Made by a program: the position numbers and the translations under genes. From the NCBI GenBank assembly GCA_016933315.1, contig JAFGBE010000083.1, positions 1 to 14,993 on the forward strand: a DNA stretch of 14,993 bases, read 5' to 3'. Positions 1 to 6,252 of this stretch are shown piece by piece. The DNA is from Candidatus Auribacterota bacterium. GTDB taxonomy: Bacteria > Auribacterota > UBA6266. The number at the start of each line of letters is the position of its first letter. The stretch's first letter is position 1. The notes under the pieces are model-generated. The model had not been told where the DNA came from. It saw only the letters and a list, made by a program, of their open reading frames with translations, and made no database searches.

Positions 1-60
1 ATAAAAGCTGCATTATTAAAACAACTCCTTTTCAAAAAATGATATACCCGGGAAATATAT

Positions 61-94
61 AAGTCAAGCAATAATTAAAAAGCCTGCTTGACTT
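61..94. repeat. 10-bp perfect inverted repeat upstream of the 128-973 gene
   Basis: AAGTCAAGCA at 61-70 is matched exactly by TGCTTGACTT at 85-94, with a 14-base AT-rich loop. No T-run follows on either strand, so it does not look like an intrinsic terminator. The right arm contains the TTGACT of the candidate promoter at 88-116, so an operator for a dimeric regulator that blocks the -35 box is the likeliest reading. The palindrome is seen directly; its function is inferred. Confidence 0.55.
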
Positions 95-116
95 CAAAAA
101 ACAGACACCCTAATAT
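88..116 (+). promoter_or_regulatory. Candidate sigma70-type promoter, near-leaderless
   Basis: TTGACT at 88-93 is followed by a 17-base spacer and TAATAT at 111-116. The predicted transcription start (about 122-124) lies only about 5 bases before the ATG at 128. That agrees with the absence of a Shine-Dalgarno sequence before that gene. The -35 box lies inside the inverted repeat at 61-94, which suggests regulation by a repressor. Confidence 0.5.
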
Positions 117-127
117 AAGAACCTGTT

Positions 128-973
128 ATGAACACGGAAAAAGAAAAAACCCTAATTGCTTTTACGGACCACAACGGCATGTGCTTTAATATGGTAGGCG
201 CCATGCCGGACGAATCGGAACATCCTTCAATAGGGATAATCCAGTTTGCGGTAAAAGGGGGAACTCCCGCGGCGGGGGTTTTTGCAAGGCAGCTCCCAAA
301 AAGGATCGAAGAGTCTTTCCGTTACTTTACCGGCATTTCCCCATTTTCATACCTGTTTACCGGAAACACAAATGAGGGGGAAGCAAGATATTTCATTTTT
401 GACAATGAATTCAGCATTCCCCATTTCTCCGACTTTGCCAAAGCGTATAAATTAGATTACATATTGACCGGCTCCATAAACATCGACAACGGATTCGAAA
501 TGGAAATAAAACTTTTCCACAAAGCCGAAAACCGGATAGTATACGAAAAAAACTACCAGACAAAAAACCATGAGGATATAATTCTTCTTCTCGACGGCAT
601 CCTGAAAGATATCGCGGGAAACATAGGGCTTAAGACCGGCAACTTCAATTATTTCGAAGGATTAACAGAAAACCCAATGGCTTTCCTGTTCTACTGCGAA
701 GCTATGAGCAAGCTGGATACACGGTACCTCGGCATCCCTTACGACCCTTTCGATACGGCAACTTCACTGCTGAAAACCCTGCGCTTTGACAAATTTTTTG
801 ACGAAGCTTCAAAAAAGCTGCTCGCCATCTGCCTCGAAATGGCTGAGATAGGAAAACCTGAAATAGGCCTGGAGCTCATAAATACATATCTGCAAATAGA
901 CCCTAAAAACCTGCTTTCAAAAGATGTACAGACCTCGCTGGAAAAAAAAATAAATAAAAAGAATCCCGGATGA
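128..973 (+). CDS. Hypothetical cytosolic protein with TolB-N-like and TPR-like regions
   Basis: This 281-residue protein has no signal peptide or membrane segment. Residues about 33-165 resemble the TolB N-terminal-like domain found in front of TPR arrays: the strand with Asp110-Tyr-Ile-Leu-Thr-Gly-Ser-Ile, then Glu125-Met-Glu-Ile-Lys-Leu, then a helix with repeated Ile/Leu ending near Asn165. In that family the segment normally reads as a 'yvlxGsv ... l.da' core. Residues about 180-275 are helical and TPR-like, ending in the signature-like Tyr-Leu-Gln-Ile-Asp-Pro. The substrate or partner is unknown. No convincing ribosome binding site precedes the ATG; the near-leaderless promoter may explain that. 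The stop codon (971-973) directly abuts the stop of the convergent glgC (974-976), leaving no space for a terminator. Gene reality is likely; the family call is moderate. Confidence 0.75.
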   Translation: MNTEKEKTLIAFTDHNGMCFNMVGAMPDESEHPSIGIIQFAVKGGTPAAGVFARQLPKRIEESFRYFTGISPFSYLFTGNTNEGEARYFIFDNEFSIPHFSDFAKAYKLDYILTGSINIDNGFEMEIKLFHKAENRIVYEKNYQTKNHEDIILLLDGILKDIAGNIGLKTGNFNYFEGLTENPMAFLFYCEAMSKLDTRYLGIPYDPFDTATSLLKTLRFDKFFDEASKKLLAICLEMAEIGKPEIGLELINTYLQIDPKNLLSKDVQTSLEKKINKKNPG

Positions 974-2257
974 TTACTTTATAACCGTTTTGGCGGGTAT
1001 TACGGCTTTCTTGGGAATCACTACTATGCCGTCCTTAATAAGATAATTCTCCTCTTCCCTGTCTTCAATGCCGTCCCTGGGGCTGATAACCACTCCATCT
1101 CCTATCCTCGCATTTTTATCGATGATAGCCCTGTTAATCTTGCATTTCCGGCCGATCCCTATTTCGGGAAGTTTTTTCCTGCGGTTCTCTTTTTTATCCA
1201 CTTCCCTCTCATAAAAATCCTGTCCCATAATTATTGAGTTAGTCACATGGCTGCCGGCCTTGATGGTGCTTCTGATGCCTATAACGCAATTGGATATTCT
1301 GGACTTGCTGATTATGGCCCCTTCGGCCAGAATTGATTTCTCGATGAAACTGCTTTCTATCATCATCGGCGGAAGGAACCTGGGATGAGTATAAACGGGA
1401 TGGTTGGGGTCATAAAGGTTAAAATCGGATGAAGAAGTATTGGCCAGGTTCAGGTTAGCTTCGTAAAATGACCGTATCGTACCTATATCTTCCCAGTAAC
1501 CCGTATATGGATACGCGAAAACTTTATATTTCCCGATTGAGTTGGGTATAATATGTTTTCCGAAATCTTCCTCTTTCCCTTCAAGCACACGTCTCAACGC
1601 CTCGTTTCTGAATATATATATGCCCATGGATGCCAGATACGCATAAGACGTGTTTTTTTCCCCGAACAAATGCACCGTCGAATGATCCGACTTAAACTCC
1701 TCAAAAGCCTCTTTGGTTGAAGGCTTCTCTATAAATTTTTCAATGCGGAAATTCTCTCCCGTCTTCATTATCCCGAGTCCGGAAGCTTTTTCCTTGGAAA
1801 CGGGTTTTACGGCTATTGTTATATCCGCCTTTCTCTCAACATGGAACATAAGCATTCTATGAAGCTTCATCATATAAAGCTGGTCGCCGGAAAGAATAAT
1901 ATAATGTTTGACGGAAGGATCATCAAAATGGGAAAGATTTTGCCTGACGGCATCGGCGGTGCCCTGATACCATGTTGTGTTTGTCAGCGTCTGCTCGGCA
2001 GAAAGTATCTCAATATAACCGTGATTGAACGAATCAAATTTATAACTCTGGAAAATATGCCTGTGCAGAGACGCCGTATTGAATTGGGTCAAGATAAATA
2101 TTTTTGTTATATCGGAATTAATGCAATTGCTTATCGGAATATCAACAAGCCTGTACTTTCCGGCTATGGGAACCGCCGGTTTCGCCCTGTATTTAGTAAG
2201 GGGGTAAAGCCTTTTCCCGACCCCACCTCCAAGAATTATTGCCGCAACATTCTGCAT
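974..2257 (-). CDS. glgC: Glucose-1-phosphate adenylyltransferase (ADP-glucose pyrophosphorylase)
   Basis: GlgC makes ADP-glucose from ATP and glucose-1-phosphate, the committed step of bacterial glycogen synthesis, in the cytoplasm. The N-terminus has the nucleotidyltransferase signature Leu-Gly-Gly-Gly-Val-Gly-Lys-Arg-Leu-Tyr-Pro-Leu-Thr and then Arg-Ala-Lys-Pro-Ala-Val-Pro. These are followed by the Gly-Thr-Ala-Asp-Ala-Val loop, Ser-Gly-Asp-Gln-Leu-Tyr (catalytic Asp kept, but Gln where His is usual) and Phe-Ile-Glu-Lys-Pro for the sugar phosphate. A left-handed beta-helix with repeated isoleucine-rich strands fills the last ~150 residues. The wording of the N-terminus is closer to the cyanobacterial/plant type than to the enterobacterial one. 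I chose the ATG at 2257, giving 427 residues: it overlaps the ldh stop as TAATG and has AAAGG about 12-13 bases upstream. An in-frame TTG at 2269 would add four residues. Translation is probably coupled to ldh. Confidence 0.95.
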   Translation of the reverse strand: MQNVAAIILGGGVGKRLYPLTKYRAKPAVPIAGKYRLVDIPISNCINSDITKIFILTQFNTASLHRHIFQSYKFDSFNHGYIEILSAEQTLTNTTWYQGTADAVRQNLSHFDDPSVKHYIILSGDQLYMMKLHRMLMFHVERKADITIAVKPVSKEKASGLGIMKTGENFRIEKFIEKPSTKEAFEEFKSDHSTVHLFGEKNTSYAYLASMGIYIFRNEALRRVLEGKEEDFGKHIIPNSIGKYKVFAYPYTGYWEDIGTIRSFYEANLNLANTSSSDFNLYDPNHPVYTHPRFLPPMMIESSFIEKSILAEGAIISKSRISNCVIGIRSTIKAGSHVTNSIIMGQDFYEREVDKKENRRKKLPEIGIGRKCKINRAIIDKNARIGDGVVISPRDGIEDREEENYLIKDGIVVIPKKAVIPAKTVIK

Positions 2258-3222
2258 TAGATACCGCAATCCTTTATAACTTTTTTCAGGGTTCCCGCTG
2301 ATTTTTTGAATAAAGACTGCTCTTCCTCATCCAGGCCGATTTTCAGCACTTCCTTAATGCCCCCGCTGCCAACAACCGACGGGAGGCCCATATAAACATC
2401 ATTGACGCCATAGTAATCCTCAACCAGAGTGGAAACCGGCAATATCGAGCGCGTATCATTAACAACGGACTGAATTATTTTCACCAAAGCCAACCCTATG
2501 CCATACGATGTTTCGCCCTTTTTCTCTATGATTTTATAGGCGGAATCCCTGACTTCGGAAAAAATACCGTTTAACTCATTATCCCTGTCGCAACAATCCC
2601 TCTTTTCACAGATAGGGCAATACTCCTTAAAATACATGCCCCCTATCATTGCCTTGCTCCACACTGCAAACTCGCTATCCCCGTGCTCTCCCAGTATATA
2701 CGCATGAATATTCCGCGCATCTACATTACAATGCCTGCTCAGCAGGAACCTCAAACGGGCGCTGTCAAGCACTGTGCCCGAACTTATCACTTCCCTGTGC
2801 GGCTTTCCCGATATCTTATATGCCGCATACGCAAGTATATCAACCGGATTTGAAACCACAAGAAGGACAGAACCCGGGGAATATTCCATTATCTCAGGAA
2901 TAATTTTCCTGTAGAGCGCAACATTTTGTTTGACAAGGTCTGTCCTTGACTGCCCCGGTTTTTGTTTAGCCCCGGCCGTAATAACCACAATGTCGGAACC
3001 CTGAATATCCGGATAATCTCCGGCTGCGATTTCGACAGGCCTGACATAAGGAGCGCCGTGGTTCAAATCCATTGCCTCTCCCTCAGCCCTGTTCCTGTCG
3101 AGATCCACCAGGATTATTTCCCTGACAATACCTTTTATAACAAGGGCATAAGCGCACCTTATACCGACATTGCCGCATCCGATTATTGATATCTTGGGTT
3201 TTAAACCAGGCATAACCACCAT
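2257..3222 (-). CDS. ldh: L-lactate dehydrogenase
   Basis: NAD-dependent cytosolic enzyme that reduces pyruvate to lactate. Seen in the sequence: the Rossmann motif Gly15-Cys-Gly-Asn-Val-Gly20, Asp40 at the end of the second strand (NAD preference), Gln87 in Ala-Gly-Ala-Lys-Gln-Lys-Pro-Gly (the residue that selects lactate over malate; MalDH has Arg), Arg93, Asn125 in Ser-Asn-Pro-Val-Asp, Asp153/Arg156, and the catalytic His180 in Gly-Glu-His-Gly-Asp-Ser-Glu. Residues 201-211 carry a Cys cluster (Cys202, Cys205, Cys210, Cys211), comparable to one I recall in thermotogal LDH. The start is uncertain: ATG at 3222 has no visible ribosome binding site, and ATG at 3213 has only GGTGG two bases upstream. 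It leads an operon with glgC and sits just beyond the terminator at 3283-3312. Malate dehydrogenase is the alternative, made unlikely by Gln87. Confidence 0.92.
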   Translation of the reverse strand: MVVMPGLKPKISIIGCGNVGIRCAYALVIKGIVREIILVDLDRNRAEGEAMDLNHGAPYVRPVEIAAGDYPDIQGSDIVVITAGAKQKPGQSRTDLVKQNVALYRKIIPEIMEYSPGSVLLVVSNPVDILAYAAYKISGKPHREVISSGTVLDSARLRFLLSRHCNVDARNIHAYILGEHGDSEFAVWSKAMIGGMYFKEYCPICEKRDCCDRDNELNGIFSEVRDSAYKIIEKKGETSYGIGLALVKIIQSVVNDTRSILPVSTLVEDYYGVNDVYMGLPSVVGSGGIKEVLKIGLDEEEQSLFKKSAGTLKKVIKDCGI

Positions 3223-3246
3223 TCGTTATAGTTACATATAAAAATT

Positions 3247-3260
3247 ATTATAACATTATA
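3247..3260 (-). promoter_or_regulatory. Candidate -10 elements for ldh-glgC
   Basis: Two TATAAT hexamers occur on the minus strand (3260-3255 and 3252-3247), between the preceding terminator and ldh. Neither has a good -35 box at the right distance; for the second, TTTTAA lies 17 bases upstream. The region is very AT-rich, so chance matches are expected. The position after a terminator is the best support. Confidence 0.35.
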
Positions 3261-3282
3261 AATCTTTTATTAAAAACAAAAA

Positions 3283-3312
3283 GAAGGGCGGTAAAATCAT
3301 TCACCGCCCTTC
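3283..3312 (-). terminator. Intrinsic terminator ending the LacI/carbohydrate-binding block
   Basis: A perfect 10-bp stem (GAAGGGCGGT at 3283-3292 with ACCGCCCTTC at 3303-3312) has a 10-base loop. Read on the minus strand it is followed at once by TTTTTGTTTTT. It starts 23 bases after the stop of the 3336-3929 gene and separates that block from ldh-glgC. Confidence 0.92.
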
Positions 3313-3335
3313 CCCAACAGGCTTTGCGCCGCGCA

Positions 3336-3929
3336 TCATTCAAATTTTATGTCATCAATATAAATAACGCCTTCCTTATCCGTGCATATCTGATCAAAAA
3401 CCACCACAAACTCATACATAGATGACCAATTCTTTATCTGGGGGAACTTATTCAAAGGGATCTGGACTTTCTGCCACTCTCCCGTAACTCCTCTCACCTG
3501 GAATCTGGCTATGCCCCCGTCATTATCTTTAAGCTCAATCCAGAAAGTCTGCGTAAAGCCGTCTTCTTTGTTTCCCTTGACATAGAACGTAAGGTTTTTT
3601 GCTTTCGAAACGTCAACATCATTAAGCCTGCTCCAGTAACCGTTATAAGCGATGCCCGGGTAACCGTCGATATAATTATTCCCCGTCGTCAAATCATAGC
3701 TCAACATAAGGGCGCTCCCGCTGTCGCCTACCTTCTCGTCTTCGGTTATTTCAAATTCACAATATTGTTCCGAATCGTTATCGTTACAGTTCCATAATCC
3801 CCTCTCGCCGCCGAGAGAGTTCTCAAGCCCGTCCTCATTGCAATCATCAACCAGAATCTCTTCGGCAAATACTGCCTGGCAAAGCAGAAAAGCCGAAACC
3901 AACATCAAAACACCCAGTATCCTTGACAT
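3336..3929 (-). CDS. Secreted carbohydrate-binding-like jelly-roll protein (CBM11/CIA30-like)
   Basis: This 197-residue protein has a clear signal peptide: a hydrophobic core after Ser-Arg and a likely cut after Val20-Phe-Ala22. The mature part (~175 residues) begins with Asp-Asp-Cys and an Asn-Ser-Leu-Gly-Gly-Glu-Arg-Gly motif (about residues 37-44). It continues with Leu-Thr-Phe-Tyr-Val-Lys-Gly, Glu-Trp-Gln-Lys-Val-Gln-Ile-Pro-Leu and a closing Ile-Tyr-Ile-Asp-Asp-Ile-Lys-Phe. This is the strand order and wording of the galactose-binding-like jelly rolls in CBM11 and CIA30-type domains. Four cysteines (30, 48, 57, 182) could form disulphides. No catalytic domain is present, so binding of an extracellular glycan is the inferred role. 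A strong GGAGG lies at 3944-3940, 10 bases before the ATG, in the 22-base gap after the LacI gene. It shares its plan with the 10205-10858 protein and with the C-terminus of the 6253-8040 protein. Confidence 0.8.
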   Translation of the reverse strand: MSRILGVLMLVSAFLLCQAVFAEEILVDDCNEDGLENSLGGERGLWNCNDNDSEQYCEFEITEDEKVGDSGSALMLSYDLTTGNNYIDGYPGIAYNGYWSRLNDVDVSKAKNLTFYVKGNKEDGFTQTFWIELKDNDGGIARFQVRGVTGEWQKVQIPLNKFPQIKNWSSMYEFVVVFDQICTDKEGVIYIDDIKFE

Positions 3930-3951
3930 AACACAATTTCCTCCTTTTCTC

Positions 3952-5013
3952 TCAAATTAGTTTTTCTTTAGGCAGGTTTTTATGCGTAGACTGCCTTAAA
4001 ATCATCTTGCTTTTCAATTTTACAATCTTATTGGAGAAATCCTTCTCTTTAATGGCTTCGACAAGCATCTTCGCTCCTTCCCTTCCCATCTCAAACATCG
4101 GCTGCCTTACTGAAGACAAGGGCGGGTCGCTTATCCTGCTGAATGTCATATCATCAAAACCCACAACCGCGATATCCTCCGGTATCCGCTTTTTCATCTC
4201 TTTCAGCGCTTCCATCCCCGCATAAGCCTGGACATCGCTCCCGTAAATAATCGCGTCGACAGCCGGTTCCCTTTCTACCAATTCAACTGTCGCAAGCGCA
4301 GATTCTTTCAATTGGAATGAAGTCTCCGAAACCATCAGATAAGGGTCATAACTGATTTTATTCTCCGCCAGCGCTTTTTTATAACCCTCCAGCCTTTGAG
4401 CCCATACGTTTTCGGTAGATTCGGACGGCATGATAATCCCGATTTTCCTGCGTCCGAGCCCGATAAGTTCCTTCGTGGCATCATAGGAGGCCTCGACATT
4501 ATCGATATAAACGCTCATGCCGCAATCAGACTTGTTGTTAAGCAGGACAACGGGAACACCGCTTTTATGCAGGCGCGCAATATTGGAATCCGAAATATTA
4601 AGGAACACCGAAATCAAACCGGCTATGCTTTTATCCTGCATGATTTTCTCAAGGAAAATAGATTTTCTTTCCTCGCTGTACATCTGGCTTTGCAGATTCA
4701 GCGAATATCTCAATTCATACAGCCCCGAGTCATGAAGGACTGAATCCACGCCGTTCTGAATATCCCTTGTCAGGTGCTCTCCCGCCGAAGCATATATGAC
4801 ACCTATGTATTTTAATGTACTTGCGTACATTCCCGACTGCCTGGCTTTTATATAGGGGGAGTATCCCATCCTTTGAGCGATTTTTTCTATCTTTCTCTGG
4901 ACGGGAAGGCTTATGCCACCCCTGTTATTAAGAGCCTTGGATACTGCCGCAGAGGAAACACCTGCTTCCCTGGCAACATCAGCTATTGTTATACTGCCGT
5001 TACTTTTTTTCAT
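3952..5013 (-). CDS. LacI-family transcriptional regulator with a divergent hinge
   Basis: A 353-residue DNA-binding repressor. Residues 8-30 are the LacI helix-turn-helix (Ile-Thr-Ile-Ala-Asp-Val-Ala-Arg-Glu-Ala-Gly-Val-Ser, then Ala-Ala-Val-Ser-Lys-Ala-Leu-Asn). The periplasmic-binding-protein-like sensor domain spans about 68-340, with Tyr-Ile-Asp-Asn-Val, Arg-Arg-Lys-Ile-Gly-Ile-Ile, Arg-Leu-Glu-Gly-Tyr-Lys-Lys-Ala-Leu and Val-Val-Gly-Phe-Asp-Asp. In the hinge helix, Tyr51-Ser-Pro-Tyr-Ile-Lys-Ala-Arg-Gln-Ser60, the leucine that normally intercalates at the operator centre is Ser60 and the usual Asn is Tyr54. The effector is unknown but is likely a sugar or sugar phosphate. Its own promoter carries an operator at 5152-5169, so autoregulation or cross-regulation with the adjacent LacI gene is likely. 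The transcript has a ~155-base leader with a long hairpin. It is co-transcribed with the 3336-3929 gene. Confidence 0.93.
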   Translation of the reverse strand: MKKSNGSITIADVAREAGVSSAAVSKALNNRGGISLPVQRKIEKIAQRMGYSPYIKARQSGMYASTLKYIGVIYASAGEHLTRDIQNGVDSVLHDSGLYELRYSLNLQSQMYSEERKSIFLEKIMQDKSIAGLISVFLNISDSNIARLHKSGVPVVLLNNKSDCGMSVYIDNVEASYDATKELIGLGRRKIGIIMPSESTENVWAQRLEGYKKALAENKISYDPYLMVSETSFQLKESALATVELVEREPAVDAIIYGSDVQAYAGMEALKEMKKRIPEDIAVVGFDDMTFSRISDPPLSSVRQPMFEMGREGAKMLVEAIKEKDFSNKIVKLKSKMILRQSTHKNLPKEKLI

Positions 5014-5037
5014 GGATATAACACCCTCGGGGTTTTA

Positions 5038-5107
5038 GAGGCCTGTTTCAAGTTTATCCGCTTTCCTTGTGGGGGAAGAGGGAAACATTAGGTTCAAAAC
5101 AGACCTC
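5038..5107 (-). promoter_or_regulatory. Structured 5' leader of the 3952-5013 LacI gene
   Basis: On the minus-strand transcript, GAGGTCTGTTT (5107-5097) can pair with AAACAGGCCTC (5048-5038): 11 consecutive pairs with one U-G wobble, closing a 48-base loop. The stem begins about 60 bases after the predicted transcription start and ends 24 bases before the ATG. There is no T-run, so it is not a standard terminator. It could shield the GGAGG-like segment at its 5' edge or shape translation of the regulator. I do not recognise it as a known riboswitch. Confidence 0.4.
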
Positions 5108-5151
5108 CAATTAATCTTAAGCCGGGTTTCTTATATTAATTTATTTATAGA

Positions 5152-5169
5152 TAGTAAAATGTTTTACTA
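5152..5169. promoter_or_regulatory. LacI-type operator O2 over the start site of the 3952-5013 gene
   Basis: TAGTAAAATGTTTTACTA is an 18-bp palindrome, perfect apart from the central TG. It starts 6 bases downstream of the -10 box at 5176-5181 and covers the predicted transcription start, the classic site for repression. It matches the site at 10900-10917 at 16 of 18 positions. AT-rich palindromes around a central CG or CG-like step are typical of LacI-family operators (family knowledge). Which of the two LacI proteins binds it is unknown. Confidence 0.8.
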
Positions 5170-5175
5170 AACAAA

Positions 5176-5204
5176 AATATACATCCTCCGGCAAGTTTTG
5201 TCAA
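5176..5204 (-). promoter_or_regulatory. Sigma70-type promoter for the LacI/carbohydrate-binding gene pair
   Basis: On the minus strand a perfect TTGACA (5204-5199) is followed by a 17-base spacer and TATATT (5181-5176). The predicted start is about 5169, inside the operator. The promoter lies in the 209-base gap between the two LacI genes, so the 3952-5013 and 3336-3929 genes can be transcribed separately from the upstream operon. Confidence 0.8.
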
Positions 5205-5222
5205 GACGGATTATCACACTAA

Positions 5223-6251
5223 TTAACCCGTATAAGGGGAAATTGACTGTCTCTTGATAAGCTGAGGCTTAAATACAGTGGTAATTTCGGGTATTTGCTT
5301 CTTATCTATGATTTTCAATATCTTTATAGCGGCTTCTTTCCCCATTTCTATCAAGGAAACCTTCACGGATGTCAAAGTAGGGTTAACCGCAGGTAGAAAC
5401 AGCATATCATTGAAGCCTGTCACCGACACATCTCCGGGTACCGAAAGGTCGTTCTTTTTAAGAGTCGTGATGCATGCAAAAGCCATGACATCATCGGAAG
5501 CCGCGACCGCGCTGAATCTTTCGCCCCGTGAAATAAAATCTTTCAGCGCGTCCACCGCTTTCTCATACCTGAAAAATCCCTCGAGCACATACCTCTCGTC
5601 AAACTCGATGTTGTTTTCTCTCAGGGCCTTCTTATAGCCTTTCAGCCTGTCCTGGTCAAGCTGATATCTCAAGGATCCCGCCATAAAAACTATTTTTCTG
5701 TGGCCGAGATTCACCAGCTCCGATGTAACATCATATAATCCTTTTTCATTATCCATAAGAACCGACGGGATTTCCTTACCGCTGATATACCTGTTGACAA
5801 GGAGAACAGGAAATTTTTCCTTCCACAGGCCTAAAATTTCCTTTTCATTTATCGCTTCGCTCAAAATAATAACACCGTCGACTCTCCTTTCTTTTATCGC
5901 CTGAAGATAGTGCTGGGACAACGGCTTGTTTTTGGCGGAAACGGTCCCCAAAAGCTGGAGATAATAACCGTTTTCCTGAAGCACATACGCTATACCGCTT
6001 ATTATCTGGCTGAAATAAGGGCCCACGACATCCTTAAAATCCTCAAGGGCCACCGCAACCGAAAAACTCTTTTTGCTGACAAGACTTCTCGCGATGATAT
6101 TAGGGGTGTATTTCATCTGTTTTATGATTTTTTCAACTTTACCGCGGGTTTTCTCGCCGACTTTATGCAAATCCTTCTTGTTCAGAACCCTTGAAACCGT
6201 GGAAATGGAAACTCCGGCTTTTTTCGCGATGTCCTTACATGTATAAACCAT
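5223..6251 (-). CDS. LacI-family transcriptional regulator with a canonical hinge
   Basis: A 342-residue repressor. The helix-turn-helix is at residues 5-24 (Cys-Lys-Asp-Ile-Ala-Lys-Lys-Ala-Gly-Val-Ser-Ile-Ser-Thr-Val-Ser-Arg-Val-Leu). The hinge is Tyr48-Thr-Pro-Asn-Ile-Ile-Ala-Arg-Ser-Leu57, with the operator-intercalating leucine present. The sensor domain runs from about 66 to 335, with Pro-Ser-Val-Leu-Met-Asp-Asn, Gly-His-Arg-Lys-Ile-Val-Phe, Arg-Leu-Lys-Gly-Tyr-Lys-Lys-Ala-Leu, Ser-Asp-Asp-Val-Met-Ala and Val-Thr-Gly-Phe-Asn-Asp. The ATG follows the stop of the 6253-8040 glycosidase-like gene by one base, and GGAG lies about 10 bases upstream within that gene, so expression is coupled to it. 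That physical coupling suggests it senses a product of those exported proteins. Its recognition-helix residues differ from those of the neighbouring LacI protein. It is the better candidate for binding the operators at 5152-5169 and 10900-10917, because it keeps the hinge leucine. Confidence 0.95.
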   Translation of the reverse strand: MVYTCKDIAKKAGVSISTVSRVLNKKDLHKVGEKTRGKVEKIIKQMKYTPNIIARSLVSKKSFSVAVALEDFKDVVGPYFSQIISGIAYVLQENGYYLQLLGTVSAKNKPLSQHYLQAIKERRVDGVIILSEAINEKEILGLWKEKFPVLLVNRYISGKEIPSVLMDNEKGLYDVTSELVNLGHRKIVFMAGSLRYQLDQDRLKGYKKALRENNIEFDERYVLEGFFRYEKAVDALKDFISRGERFSAVAASDDVMAFACITTLKKNDLSVPGDVSVTGFNDMLFLPAVNPTLTSVKVSLIEMGKEAAIKILKIIDKKQIPEITTVFKPQLIKRQSISPYTG

Positions 6252-6252
6252 G

